DNA of 62,823 nucleotides from Solirubrobacteraceae bacterium (lineage in GTDB: Bacteria; Actinomycetota; Thermoleophilia; Solirubrobacterales; Solirubrobacteraceae): positions 1 through 62,823 of the forward strand of contig JAUJOF010000013.1 in assembly GCA_030447785.1 (NCBI GenBank), given 5' to 3'. Made by a program: the position numbers and the translations under genes. A model generated the notes under the pieces. That model did not search any database. It was not told where the DNA came from and saw only the letters and a list, made by a program, of their open reading frames with translations. Positions 1 through 8,392 of this stretch are shown piece by piece; the first letter of the stretch is position 1, and the number at the start of each line of letters is the position of its first letter.

Positions 1-2
1 GG

Positions 3-1945
3 CAGATCCGCGAGTCCGGCCTGGGCTCGACGGCCTTCCCGCCCGACGGGCGCGACCACTGGCCCGGCTGGGAGGACTCTGCGGTGCCCCCCGAGCACAT
101 GGGTCCCTACCTGCGCAGGCTGGAGAGCTCTACGACAAGCACGGGCTGCGCGGCGCGTTCTACGGCCACGTCGGCCAGGGCTGCGTGCACTCGCGCATCT
201 CCTTCGACCTGCGCTCCGCCGAGGGCCTGGCCACCTACCGGACGTTCATGGAGGAGGCGGCCGACCTCTGCGTCTCCTACGGCGGCTCGGTGTCGGGCGA
301 GCACGGCGACGGCCAGCAGCGCGCGGAGCTGCTGGAAAAGCAGTACGGGCCCGAGCTGATGGAGGCCATGCGCGAGTTCAAGCGCATCTGGGACCCCGAC
401 GGAGGGATGAACCCCGGAAAGGTCGTCGACGCCTACCGCTTCGACGAGAACCTGCGCCTGGGCGCCGACTACAACCCGTGGCGCCCCGAGGTGACCTTCG
501 CCTACCCCGAGGACGGAGGCGACTTCGCCCACGCGATGCTGCGCTGCGTGGGCGTGGGCAAGTGCCGGGTCCCCGACGCGGAGACGGTCATGTGTCCCAG
601 CTACCAGGTCACCCGCGAGGAGGCCCACTCCACGCGCGGGCGCGCGCGCCTGCTGTACGAGATGCTCGAGGGGGAGGTCATCACCGACGGGTGGCGCAGC
701 GAGGAGGTCTTCGACGCGCTCGACCTGTGCCTGGCCTGCAAGGGCTGCACCAGCGACTGCCCGGTGCACGTGGACATGCCCACCTACAAGGCCGAGTTCC
801 TGCACCACCACTACGCAAGCCCGGCCCGCCGCCGGCCGCGCTATGCCTACGCCTTCGGCTTCATCGACCAGGCGGCGCGGCTGGGCTCGCTGACGCCCGG
901 CCTGGTCAACCTGCTGACCGCCAGGCCGCCGTTCTCGCGCCTGGCCAAGCGGGCGGCGGGGATCGACCCCAAGCGCCGCATTCCGAGCTTCGCCCCGATG
1001 ACGCTGCAGCGCTGGTTCGCCGACCGCGGCGCCGGCGCCAACCCCACGGGCCGGCGCGTGGTGCTGTGGCCCGACACGTTCAACAACTACTTCCACACCG
1101 ACGTGGGCGTGGCCTGCGTGGAGGCTCTCGAGGCCGCGGGCTGGCACGTCGTCGTCCCCGAGGCCCACGTCTGCTGCGGCCGGCCGCTGTACGACTACGG
1201 CTTCCTCGACCAGGCCCGCGCCTACCTGCACCGCACGCTCGACGTCCTGCGCGAAGAGATCCGCGCCGGCACCCCGGTGGTGGGCATGGAGCCCAGCTGC
1301 CTGGCCGTCTTCAAGGACGAGCTCGAGCGCATGCTGCCCCACGACGACGACGCGAAGCGCCTGGCCGCCAACGCCTTGCACTTCGACGAGTTCCTCGAGC
1401 GCTTCGAGATCGAGATGCCGCGCCTGGAGCGCCGGGCGCTGGTGTGGGGCCACTGCCACCACAAGGCCACCGGCGGCATGACCGGCGAGGAGCAGGCGCT
1501 GGGGCGCATGGGCCTCGAGGTCCGCAGCGTGTCGGGCGGCTGCTGCGGCCTGGCCGGCTCCTGGGGCTTCGAGGAGGGCAAGTACGACATCTCCATGAGC
1601 TGTGGCGAGCAGGCCCTGCTGCCCGCCGTGCGTGACGCCGACGAGGGCAGCGTGATCGTCGCCGACGGCTTCTCGTGCAAGACCCAGATCGAGCAGGCGG
1701 GCACCGGCCGGCGCGCCCTGCACGTCGCCCAGGTCATGAAGATGGCCCGCGAGCAGGGCGCCGGAGGGGCCCGACCTTCCCGGCCGGAGGACGGACCGTG
1801 GACCGCTCGCCCCAAGCCGCCCCTCGCCCGCCATGCGGTTCGCGCGGGCGCCGTGGCCCTGGCCGTGGCGCTGGCGGGCGCCGCCGCGGCGACCGCCGCC
1901 CGGGCGGGCGTTCGACGGGGCGCCCCAGCGGGCAGCCTGCGCTGA
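3..1945 (+). CDS. FAD-linked oxidase / 4Fe-4S 2-hydroxyacid dehydrogenase (5' partial, frameshifted)
   Basis: C-terminal part of a fused GlcD/GlpC-type dehydrogenase, expected to oxidise a 2-hydroxy acid such as D-lactate and pass electrons through Fe-S clusters to the quinone pool. From base 3 one frame reads IRESGLGSTAFPPDG, typical of the FAD-oxidase C domain. Near base 122 the match jumps to the -1 frame (ELYDKHGLRGAFYGHVGQG), as if one base were missing, and then runs open to 1945. After it come two ferredoxin-like clusters (CVGVGKC...MCPSY, and CLACKGCTSDCP) and two CCG domains with CCGRP and GGCCGLAGSWG. The last ~60 residues form an unusual Arg/Ala-rich tail with a hydrophobic stretch. 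The substrate is not decidable from sequence. Confidence 0.85.
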   Translation, partial: DPRVRPGLDGLPARRARPLARLGGLCGAPRAHGSLPAQAGELYDKHGLRGAFYGHVGQGCVHSRISFDLRSAEGLATYRTFMEEAADLCVSYGGSVSGEHGDGQQRAELLEKQYGPELMEAMREFKRIWDPDGGMNPGKVVDAYRFDENLRLGADYNPWRPEVTFAYPEDGGDFAHAMLRCVGVGKCRVPDAETVMCPSYQVTREEAHSTRGRARLLYEMLEGEVITDGWRSEEVFDALDLCLACKGCTSDCPVHVDMPTYKAEFLHHHYASPARRRPRYAYAFGFIDQAARLGSLTPGLVNLLTARPPFSRLAKRAAGIDPKRRIPSFAPMTLQRWFADRGAGANPTGRRVVLWPDTFNNYFHTDVGVACVEALEAAGWHVVVPEAHVCCGRPLYDYGFLDQARAYLHRTLDVLREEIRAGTPVVGMEPSCLAVFKDELERMLPHDDDAKRLAANALHFDEFLERFEIEMPRLERRALVWGHCHHKATGGMTGEEQALGRMGLEVRSVSGGCCGLAGSWGFEEGKYDISMSCGEQALLPAVRDADEGSVIVADGFSCKTQIEQAGTGRRALHVAQVMKMAREQGAGGARPSRPEDGPWTARPKPPLARHAVRAGAVALAVALAGAAAATAARAGVRRGAPAGSLR

Positions 1946-2017
1946 CAGAGAACTCGATCAGCTGATGGCCACCGTCCCGGGCAGTCGGGCCTGGCCTCCG
2001 ACGAGGAGGCGCGCCGC

Positions 2018-2671
2018 TCAGAGTGTCTTGCGCACGCCCGGCTCGTGCTCGAGGCCCTCGACCTGGTCGGCGAAGGGTCCGTCGAGGGAGCCTCTGCCCA
2101 GGCCGCGGCGCCCGAGCGGGACGACGGTTCGCCCGCGCGCGTCCTCGAGCTCCATGGCCCACGCGGCGTAGAGGGCCGCGGCGGCCAGGACCAGCCCCAC
2201 CGACGCGGAGGCGTCTTGCCACCCGGCCCCTGCGCCCAGCTGATAGATGCCGTCCAGGGCGAAGCGCGTGCCGGCGAGCAGGAGGATCAGCGCGGGGACC
2301 AGCTTGCTCAGGCCTGCAAGGCCCGCGAAGAGGATGAGCACCGTCCCGGAGCCCAGCAGCACCAGCCCCAGCGCGCCGCTGACCGAGCCCGGCGGCGAGA
2401 GGATGAGCACGACGCCGACCGACAGCCAGCTGCCGGCAAGGGTCCCCACGGCCGTCCCCGCCGCCCCGTCACGGCTGAGGAAGCACAGAACGCTGGCGAT
2501 GAGCTGCGAGGGCACGGCGAAGGCGATGATCACGGCGCCGGTCAGCGTGCGCTCGTTCGCCGACACCCAGCCGAGCTGCAGCCCGGCGAGGACGAACGTG
2601 GCGGTGGCCAATCCGACAAACCCCAGCCCCAGCGGTGAGCCGATGGGCCGCAGGGAGACCACGGTGTCCAC
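2018..2671 (-). CDS. GPR1/FUN34/YaaH (SatP-like) family membrane protein
   Basis: About 217 residues with six hydrophobic segments and an N-terminal PLGLGFVGLATATF stretch resembling the family signature NPAPLGL. Known members move acetate/succinate or ammonium across the plasma membrane. The GTG start at 2671 places that signature near residue 10, as in the family; an in-frame GTG 24 bases upstream is possible. It lies 32 bases downstream of the MFS gene on the same strand, so the two are probably cotranscribed with the SDR gene. The C-terminal ~35 residues are hydrophilic and specific to this protein. The substrate is unknown. Confidence 0.72.
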   Translation of the reverse strand: MDTVVSLRPIGSPLGLGFVGLATATFVLAGLQLGWVSANERTLTGAVIIAFAVPSQLIASVLCFLSRDGAAGTAVGTLAGSWLSVGVVLILSPPGSVSGALGLVLLGSGTVLILFAGLAGLSKLVPALILLLAGTRFALDGIYQLGAGAGWQDASASVGLVLAAAALYAAWAMELEDARGRTVVPLGRRGLGRGSLDGPFADQVEGLEHEPGVRKTL

Positions 2672-2703
2672 CCTGTCGGCGGAAGAGGAGGGCACCGGGT
2701 CGG

Positions 2704-4011
2704 CTACTCGGTGCGGCGCAGGCGCCGCGATAGCGGGACGGTGGCCAGGACCAGGCCGCCCGCGACCAGCCACATGGCCGAGAAGCCCTGGGCGCCGAAG
2801 GGGGCGCCCAGGGCTTGCATGACCTCGATGGCCACGCCGGCGACCAGGGGTCCCGCCATGAGGCCCAGGCCACGGGTGAGGCTGTAGAAGCCGCTGAGCA
2901 GGCCGTGCTGGGACTCGGGCATCATGGGGACCAGCAGCGCGTAGGGGAGGGCCATCACGATGCCCCCGCTGACGGCGATCAGCGGCAGGACGGGAACGAT
3001 GAGGGCAGCCTCCTGGCTGAGGAACGGGACGACCATGGGGGCACCGAAGCCCACCGCGGCGAACTGCATCACGCGCGCGCGGCCGAAGCGGTCGGCGAGC
3101 TTGCCCGCGACCGCCGCCCCAGCGAGGATGCACACGGCCGCCGCGGCCAGCACGCCGGAGGCTTCGGAGAGGCTGAGACCCAGACCGAGGGTGATCCACA
3201 GGATGACGAAGGTCTTGATCGCTCCCAGGCCGCCCTCCCACAGGCCGTTGGCCACGAGGTAGCGACGCATCGGGGGCTGGGTGCGCACCACCCTCCACAG
3301 CTCGGCGAAGGCATCCCGCGCACCTCTGGCATCCTGAGCGCGGCGCTGGCGGGGCACGCCGCGCCGGCGCAGCAGCGTGTGAAGGAACAGCCCGTTGGCC
3401 GCGACCACGATGACCGCGCCCGCAGCGAACGGGGCGGCCTGGCCCCAGTTCAGCAGCAGACCTCCGCTGACCAGGGCCAGGCCGGTGCCCAGTCCCCGGG
3501 CGATCGCCTGGCCGCTCTGCGCGCGGCTCGCGGCCTCCTCGGCGACCAGGTCGGGATACAGGGCGCGGTAGGGCTCGTAGGACAGGTAGTACGCGGCGAA
3601 GAACGCCACCACGGCGAGGATCGCGAAGCCCAGGGCGTCCACGAAGCCCATCGCCACCAGGGCGAGGGCCAGCAGGGGCGTTCCCGCCATGAGGAACGGC
3701 AAGCGCCCGCCGAACCGCGTGCGCAGGCCGTCCGAGCGGGCGCCGACCAGGGGCGGGAGGGCGAAGGCGAGAAGACCCTCGATGGCGATCAGCACCCCGA
3801 TCACCGTCGTCGAGCCCACGAAGACCGAGGCGACGACCGGCAGGTAGGTGGTGACCACCGTGGTCGATAGCGCGAAACCCAGCGTGGGCAGCGCGAGGAG
3901 CGCGATGGTGCGTCGCTCGCGGTCCTTCCGGCTGTTCTCAGACGGGGCGGGCTGCCAGGTTCCGCCCCCGGGGGGTGGCCCGGCGACCGCGCCTTCGTGC
4001 GCCGTGCTCAT
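2704..4011 (-). CDS. MFS transporter, SLC45/GPH-like
   Basis: 435-residue polytopic protein with about 12 hydrophobic segments after a ~35-residue hydrophilic N-terminus. Loop 2-3 carries GARSDGLRTRFGGRLPF, close to the GxxSD...TRFGRRRPF signature of the sugar:proton symporters in the SLC45/GPH part of the superfamily. A second family-like loop, GKLADRFGRARV, falls mid-protein. The ATG at 4011 is the only good start. It is the middle gene of an SDR-MFS-GPR1 run with 23- and 32-base gaps. A sugar or glycoside substrate is a family-based guess. Confidence 0.85.
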   Translation of the reverse strand: MSTAHEGAVAGPPPGGGTWQPAPSENSRKDRERRTIALLALPTLGFALSTTVVTTYLPVVASVFVGSTTVIGVLIAIEGLLAFALPPLVGARSDGLRTRFGGRLPFLMAGTPLLALALVAMGFVDALGFAILAVVAFFAAYYLSYEPYRALYPDLVAEEAASRAQSGQAIARGLGTGLALVSGGLLLNWGQAAPFAAGAVIVVAANGLFLHTLLRRRGVPRQRRAQDARGARDAFAELWRVVRTQPPMRRYLVANGLWEGGLGAIKTFVILWITLGLGLSLSEASGVLAAAAVCILAGAAVAGKLADRFGRARVMQFAAVGFGAPMVVPFLSQEAALIVPVLPLIAVSGGIVMALPYALLVPMMPESQHGLLSGFYSLTRGLGLMAGPLVAGVAIEVMQALGAPFGAQGFSAMWLVAGGLVLATVPLSRRLRRTE

Positions 4012-4034
4012 GGGACAGTCCGGATGGCCCCGCG

Positions 4035-5015
4035 CTATCGCCGGCCCACGAGGGCCGCGGCGGCACCGACCAGCGCGCCGGCGACACCCAGGGCACGTCG
4101 ATGCTTGGAGAGGAAGAGTTGGATGCTGCGCTCGTGGGCGGAGTCGTCGTAGGGACCGTGCGCGCCCGGATCGCCCGCCACCGGCTCGAAGAGGTTGTAG
4201 GGCCGGTCCTCCTCCAGCGGCTTCTGGGAGAGCTGGCCGCTGACCGCGCTGCGGGCCAGGTAGCGCTCCATGATCCCGGTCGCGAGCTTGCTGCCCAGGA
4301 TCGTGTAGACGGCGGGGATGCCGACGTACACCTCGCGACGCTTGTGGTGGGCGGCCCAGTGGACGGCGTCGGCCGCGACCTCGGGCTGGTAGACGGGCGG
4401 CACCGGCATGGGACGCCTGTCGAACTTCGACAGGCAGTGCTCGAACTGCGGGGTGTTCAGCCCGGGCAGCTGCACCATGGTGGCGTGGACCTTGGAGCCC
4501 TTGTGTCGCAGCTCGGTGCGCAGGGATTCCTGGAAGCCCTTGGTGGCCTGCTTGGCCCCGCAGTACGGACTCTGCAGGGGTATGCCGCGGTAGGCCATGG
4601 CTGAGCCGACCTGCACGATCGTGCCTCGGTCGCGGGGCAGCATGCGCTTGAGAGCGGCTCGCGTGCCCCACACGAAACCCAGGTAGGTCACCTCCGTGGC
4701 GCGGCGGAACTCCTCGGGCTCGATGTCCTCGAAGAAGGCGAACACGGTGGTCATGGCGTCGTTGATCCAGATGTCGATCGGCCCCAGCGCGTCCTCGAGC
4801 GCGCCGGCGGCGGCCTCGACGGCGTCCGCGTCGGCGACGTCGCAGGGCAGCGCGATCGCGTGACCGCCGGCCTGCTGCACGTCGCGGACGGCGGCGTCGA
4901 GGCCGTCTTGGTTGCGGGCGATGAGGCCCAGCTGGGCACCGTCCCGGGCAAAGCGCCGCGCGATCGCGCGGCCGACGCCGGAGGTGGCGCCGGTGAGAGC
5001 GACGATGGGAGCCAT
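4035..5015 (-). CDS. short-chain dehydrogenase/reductase
   Basis: 326-residue classical SDR. The Rossmann motif TGATSGVG is near the N-terminus, the NNAG position reads INDA, and the catalytic Ser precedes the YCGAK Tyr/Lys pair near residue 155. Beyond the catalytic core it has ~80 extra residues ending in a hydrophobic helix (LGVAGALVGAAAALVG) that could anchor it to the membrane; this long form is common in actinobacterial SDRs. It is the first gene of the minus-strand group with the MFS and GPR1-family genes. The reaction is NAD(P)H-dependent carbonyl/alcohol interconversion; the substrate is unknown. Confidence 0.85.
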   Translation of the reverse strand: MAPIVALTGATSGVGRAIARRFARDGAQLGLIARNQDGLDAAVRDVQQAGGHAIALPCDVADADAVEAAAGALEDALGPIDIWINDAMTTVFAFFEDIEPEEFRRATEVTYLGFVWGTRAALKRMLPRDRGTIVQVGSAMAYRGIPLQSPYCGAKQATKGFQESLRTELRHKGSKVHATMVQLPGLNTPQFEHCLSKFDRRPMPVPPVYQPEVAADAVHWAAHHKRREVYVGIPAVYTILGSKLATGIMERYLARSAVSGQLSQKPLEEDRPYNLFEPVAGDPGAHGPYDDSAHERSIQLFLSKHRRALGVAGALVGAAAALVGRR

Positions 5016-5406
5016 ATGGGCAGGAGGGCTACGCCGCGCAACCCCCGGTCAAACACGATGGTCGTCCAGGCGACCGCAACCCCGGGCTGGGTACCGGCAC
5101 GAGGACGTCGTTGGCGGGCTCGGCGCGCGGGTAGCCAAGGGTCTGGCCCGACCACCGACCCGGGAGGCCCCCATGGCGTCCCAACACCCTGCAGGAGCGC
5201 TCGTCGAGTACCTCACCGATGTGCACAGCACCGAGCAGAACGCGCTCGAGCAGCTCAGGACCGGCGCCGAGAGCGTCGAGGGTCCCCAGCTGGCCAGCGT
5301 GCTGGGTGGACTGACCTGGCGGGCGAGGCCGGCATCAGCGCGGGTCTACCTGGGGGCGTCGCCGCTCGTGGCGTTCGGGGTGTCACGAGCGGGTAGAGAC
5401 AGCGCC
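5016..5406. other. 391-base stretch between divergent genes, contains a gene remnant
   Basis: Between the SDR start and the lipoprotein ATG no complete gene is credible. The right part holds an ORF opening at 5174 behind a good Shine-Dalgarno (GGGAGG, 5-base spacing) that resembles the beginning of a DUF892/YciF-like protein; see the separate pseudogene entry. Confidence 0.5.
5174..5331 (+). pseudogene. possible DUF892 (YciF-like) N-terminal remnant
   Basis: Starting at ATG 5174 the reading gives an N-terminal helix pair, GALVEYLTDVHSTEQNAL followed by EGPQLASVLGG. This resembles the opening of the ferritin-like DUF892 proteins common in actinobacteria (LVEYLxDAHAxEQN). The similarity ends abruptly near 5320, but the frame stays open and runs into the lipoprotein gene with no stop. 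It may be a truncated gene that retained its ribosome binding site. A 230-residue fusion is formally possible, but the lipobox would then lie near residue 98, which argues against it. Confidence 0.35.
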
Positions 5407-5865
5407 ATGGGTCTGCGTGGCCGTCCGCTCGCCGCCGTCGGCGCGGTGCTGGGGGCCCTGGCGCTCTCGGCCTGCGGGAACACCAAGGTCCCGGTCGGCG
5501 CCGACGAGTCCTTCGTCGCCCGCCAGACGCTGCAGACCTTCCTCCAGGTCTGCGCCGAGGGCGAGGGGGTCGAGGCGTTGGAGATCCTCAACGAGCCGGC
5601 GCAGAAGGTCTTCCTGGAGGCGGGAAGCCCGTCGGCGGGGTGCGACCGGATCCTCCAGCTCACGCCGCCGGGCGAGGAGGCAGACGACACCGTGAGCAGC
5701 CGGGTCCGTGCGCTCGAGCGCTTTGCCGAGGCACAGATCGTCTCGCTGGAGGTCACCGGCGGCGTGGCCGAGGCGCGGGTGCGCGCGGGAGAAAAGGAGA
5801 GCACGGTCGAGCTCGAGGACACCGGGGAGCGCTGGGAGCTCACCAGCGCCCTGCCACTGGGCTGA
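5407..5865 (+). CDS. small lipoprotein of unknown function
   Basis: 152 residues beginning with a lipoprotein signal peptide: MGLRGRPLAAVGAVLGAL then the lipobox LSAC, so Cys would be lipidated and the protein anchored outside the membrane. The mature part is a soluble alpha+beta domain of ~125 residues resembling the SnoaL/DUF4878-type fold (charged helix followed by VTGGVAEARVRAG and ELEDTGERWELTSALPLG), though this fold call is weak. The ATG at 5407 is chosen because it positions the signal peptide correctly. It converges on the respiratory operon across a shared hairpin. Confidence 0.75.
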   Translation: MGLRGRPLAAVGAVLGALALSACGNTKVPVGADESFVARQTLQTFLQVCAEGEGVEALEILNEPAQKVFLEAGSPSAGCDRILQLTPPGEEADDTVSSRVRALERFAEAQIVSLEVTGGVAEARVRAGEKESTVELEDTGERWELTSALPLG

Positions 5866-5901
5866 GTCTCCACCCCTCCCCGCGCAGGGCCGTCGGTCGG
5901 T

Positions 5902-5943
5902 GCCCGGGCCCGACGGCAGGGTCAGGCGCCGTCGGGCCCGGGC
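5902..5943. terminator. bidirectional terminator-like hairpin
   Basis: A perfect 16-bp stem (GCCCGGGCCCGACGGC at 5902-5917 pairing with 5928-5943) around a 10-base loop. It lies between the convergent lipoprotein and qcrB genes, and the loop contains the qcrB stop codon (5922-5924). There is no T-run, which is usual at this GC content. It could end transcripts from both sides. Confidence 0.7.
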
Positions 5944-7427
5944 GGCGCCGCCGTGGCACGCTCCTCGCGCGACCCGGCAACGTCGGGCTCGTGGGCGGCC
6001 ACGTCCTCCTCGGGGACCACCGCGCCGTCCTGCCCGCCGTCCAGGGTGACGAAGCCGCCCATGACCGGGTCGCGCCGCACGAGCCGGCCGTTCCAGCCGC
6101 GCAGCGGGTGCACGTCGCGCTCGCGCAGCTCCTCCGCCCATCGCCGGACGATGAAGTAGACGGCGAAGGGTCCCAGCACGGCGACGAAGCGGAAGAACCA
6201 GACCTGCGCCTCGTAGGGAATGCGCATGCGCAGGAAGACCTGGTCGGTGGCCCCGGCGACGAAGGTGAGCCAGATCCAGAAGAAGAACGCGGTGAGGAAG
6301 GCGGTGCGCCGGGGGTTGTCGCGGGGACGGTCGAGGACGTTGTGCTTGCGCCCGTCGCCGAAGAAGCGCTTGTCGATGACGGGAAGCAGGTAGAACACCG
6401 CGAACACCACCACGGGGAACAACGCTCCCCCCCAGAAGGCGTTGGGCACGACGGTGAGGTCCCCGATCTGGGGCTCGAAGGCGGGCATGAGGCGCAGGGC
6501 GCCGATCAGCCAGCCCAGATACCAGTCGGGCTGGGCCCCGTTGCTGGCCAGGTAGGGCTCGTAGGGGCCCCACAGCCAGACGGGGTTGATCTGCACCAGC
6601 CCGCCGAGCAGGAACAGGAAACCGACCACGAGACCCATGAGACCCAGGGAGCGCAGCGCGTAGGCGGGCCACATCGGGCTGCCCACCAGCTGCTTCTCGC
6701 TCTTGGCCCGGGCCTCCTCGTCGCTGCCGCTGGAGAACTGGGTGTGGTGCTGCCTGGCGATGATCCACAGGTGCAGGCCGATCAGCGCCGCCAGGATCAT
6801 CGGGACGAGCAGGACGTGGGTGACCTCCAGGCGGTTCCATAAGGCGTCCGAGCCGGGGAAGGGGCCGTCGAAGGCCAGGAACATCAGGTCCTCGCCCACC
6901 AACGGGATGCCCAGACCGACCGCGTAGGCGATGATCAGTCCCATACCCGACAGCAGGTCGTCGGGCAGCATGTAGCCGGTGAACGCATCGAAGAGGCCCA
7001 GCCCGAGCATGCTCACGCCGATGAAGTAGTTGATCTCCCGCGGCTTGCGAAAGGCGCCGGTGTAGACGACCCGGGCCAGGTGCACGATGATCGCCACGAT
7101 GAACACGTTGGCGGCCCAGTGGTGGGTCTGGCGCATGAGCAGCCCCCCCGGCACGTCAAAGGAGAGCCGCACCGTCGAGATGAAGTTCTCCGACGCGATC
7201 AGTCCGGCCAGCGGCTCGTAGGCGCCGCGGTAGGTCGTCACCGCGTCGGTGGGGACGTAGTAGAAGGTCATGAAGACCCCCGTCCCCACCAGGACGATGA
7301 ACGCGTAGAGGGCGATCTCCCCCAGCATGAACGACCAGTGGTCGGGGAAGACGTAGCGCATCGCGGTGCGCAGCGTGGGGCCCAGCCCCAGGCGCTCGTC
7401 GATCCAGCGCACCGAGCCGCGGAGCAT
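5922..7427 (-). CDS. qcrB: cytochrome bc complex cytochrome b subunit
   Basis: 501-residue integral membrane cytochrome b of the menaquinol:cytochrome c reductase. Heme-ligand histidines are visible in helix B (THHWAANVF, 102/103; H116) and helix D (H204, H219). The Qo-site motif reads PDWY (300-303), the actinobacterial variant of PEWY. The N-terminal b6-like and C-terminal subunit IV-like halves are fused, and a charged C-terminal extension follows, as in QcrB. The ATG overlaps the Rieske stop as TGATG. It is the last gene of the respiratory operon; its stop lies in the loop of the terminal hairpin. Confidence 0.95.
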   Translation of the reverse strand: MLRGSVRWIDERLGLGPTLRTAMRYVFPDHWSFMLGEIALYAFIVLVGTGVFMTFYYVPTDAVTTYRGAYEPLAGLIASENFISTVRLSFDVPGGLLMRQTHHWAANVFIVAIIVHLARVVYTGAFRKPREINYFIGVSMLGLGLFDAFTGYMLPDDLLSGMGLIIAYAVGLGIPLVGEDLMFLAFDGPFPGSDALWNRLEVTHVLLVPMILAALIGLHLWIIARQHHTQFSSGSDEEARAKSEKQLVGSPMWPAYALRSLGLMGLVVGFLFLLGGLVQINPVWLWGPYEPYLASNGAQPDWYLGWLIGALRLMPAFEPQIGDLTVVPNAFWGGALFPVVVFAVFYLLPVIDKRFFGDGRKHNVLDRPRDNPRRTAFLTAFFFWIWLTFVAGATDQVFLRMRIPYEAQVWFFRFVAVLGPFAVYFIVRRWAEELRERDVHPLRGWNGRLVRRDPVMGGFVTLDGGQDGAVVPEEDVAAHEPDVAGSREERATAAPPGPDGA

Positions 7428-8392
7428 CAGCCCCCGCCCCCCGCGGGCTCGAGCGGAGAGTCGGGACCCCCGCGCACGCGGCTCCAGCTGGGCCCGATGC
7501 GATCGAGGAAGTCGCCCAGGGCGATCAGCTCGCGCTCCGCGTTGAGGCCCAGGGGCAGGATAGGCAGGTCGCGCCCGGCCGGGCCGAAGGTCAGCTTGCC
7601 CCCCTGGCGCACGTCGAAGGTCGAGTAGTGGCACGGGCACACCAGGGCGGGGGGCTCGCCGAAGGTCGGCTCGTAGAGCGGATAGCGGTAGGTGGCCACC
7701 GCGCAGCCGGCGTGCGGACAGATCCGCGAGTAGGCCATCACCCCCTCGGGCATGACCTTCACCAGCTCCTCTGCGACCTGCAGGTTCTCGACCGGCTCCT
7801 TGAGCACGTTCAGCGAGCTTCCGAGCTCCGAGCGGCTGGCGCCCTCGGGGAAGGCGAGGCGGAAGGTCCCCACCTCCACGTCCTCGGGCTTGAGCGGCGC
7901 TCCCTCGGAGTCGACCAGGCGCCGGCCGGGCTTCCAGGGCGTGACGCTCAGGTAGTCCCCCACGCCCGGGCCCATCGAGGCCAGGGGGAGGAGGGCGGCC
8001 CCGCCCACAGTGGCGCCCGCTGCGCCCGCGGTGCCGATCAGCAGGCGGCGGCGCGACACGCCCGCGCCCCCGCCGTCGACCAGCTCGACGACCTCCTCCT
8101 GGACCTCGGGATCGCCGTAGTCCTGGTAGTCCTCGGTCGCCTTCTCCTGGGGAACGATGCGCTTGCCCGCCACCGCAAAGGCGAGGCCCATCGCCACCAG
8201 CGCCAGCCCCAGGCACAGCCCCAACAGCTGCGTGTCGGGGTAGGCGAAGTAGAAGACGATGAAGGCGAGGGCGCCCACCACCGTCCCCGCCAGCAGCACC
8301 AGCACGAGGTTCTCGGCCCGCCGGTTGGGGCCCACCGTCACCTCGACGGGGTCGGGCGAGACCCCCGCCCTGCGGCGATCTGCGCGGCTCAT
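7427..8392 (-). CDS. qcrA: Rieske iron-sulfur protein of the bc complex
   Basis: 321 residues. The [2Fe-2S] motifs are CPHAGC (225-230) and CPCH (252-255), so the ligands are Cys225, His227, Cys252 and His255. Two N-terminal membrane helices (about 28-75) precede a third after SRRRLL (113-118), which resembles a Tat-type targeting segment, as in three-helix actinobacterial QcrA. It takes an electron from menaquinol at the Qo site and delivers it to the diheme cytochrome QcrC. It is coupled by ATGA to the QcrC stop and by TGATG to qcrB. Confidence 0.95.
   Translation of the reverse strand: MSRADRRRAGVSPDPVEVTVGPNRRAENLVLVLLAGTVVGALAFIVFYFAYPDTQLLGLCLGLALVAMGLAFAVAGKRIVPQEKATEDYQDYGDPEVQEEVVELVDGGGAGVSRRRLLIGTAGAAGATVGGAALLPLASMGPGVGDYLSVTPWKPGRRLVDSEGAPLKPEDVEVGTFRLAFPEGASRSELGSSLNVLKEPVENLQVAEELVKVMPEGVMAYSRICPHAGCAVATYRYPLYEPTFGEPPALVCPCHYSTFDVRQGGKLTFGPAGRDLPILPLGLNAERELIALGDFLDRIGPSWSRVRGGPDSPLEPAGGGG

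Noticed and set aside
107..1834. 575-codon open frame on the minus strand opposite the dehydrogenase
   Set aside because: Composition is His/Ala/Val/Gly/Arg-rich without motifs; it is an antisense shadow of a GC-rich gene. The same applies to the long frames opposite the FMO, FG-GAP, metallophosphoesterase and LuxR-type genes.
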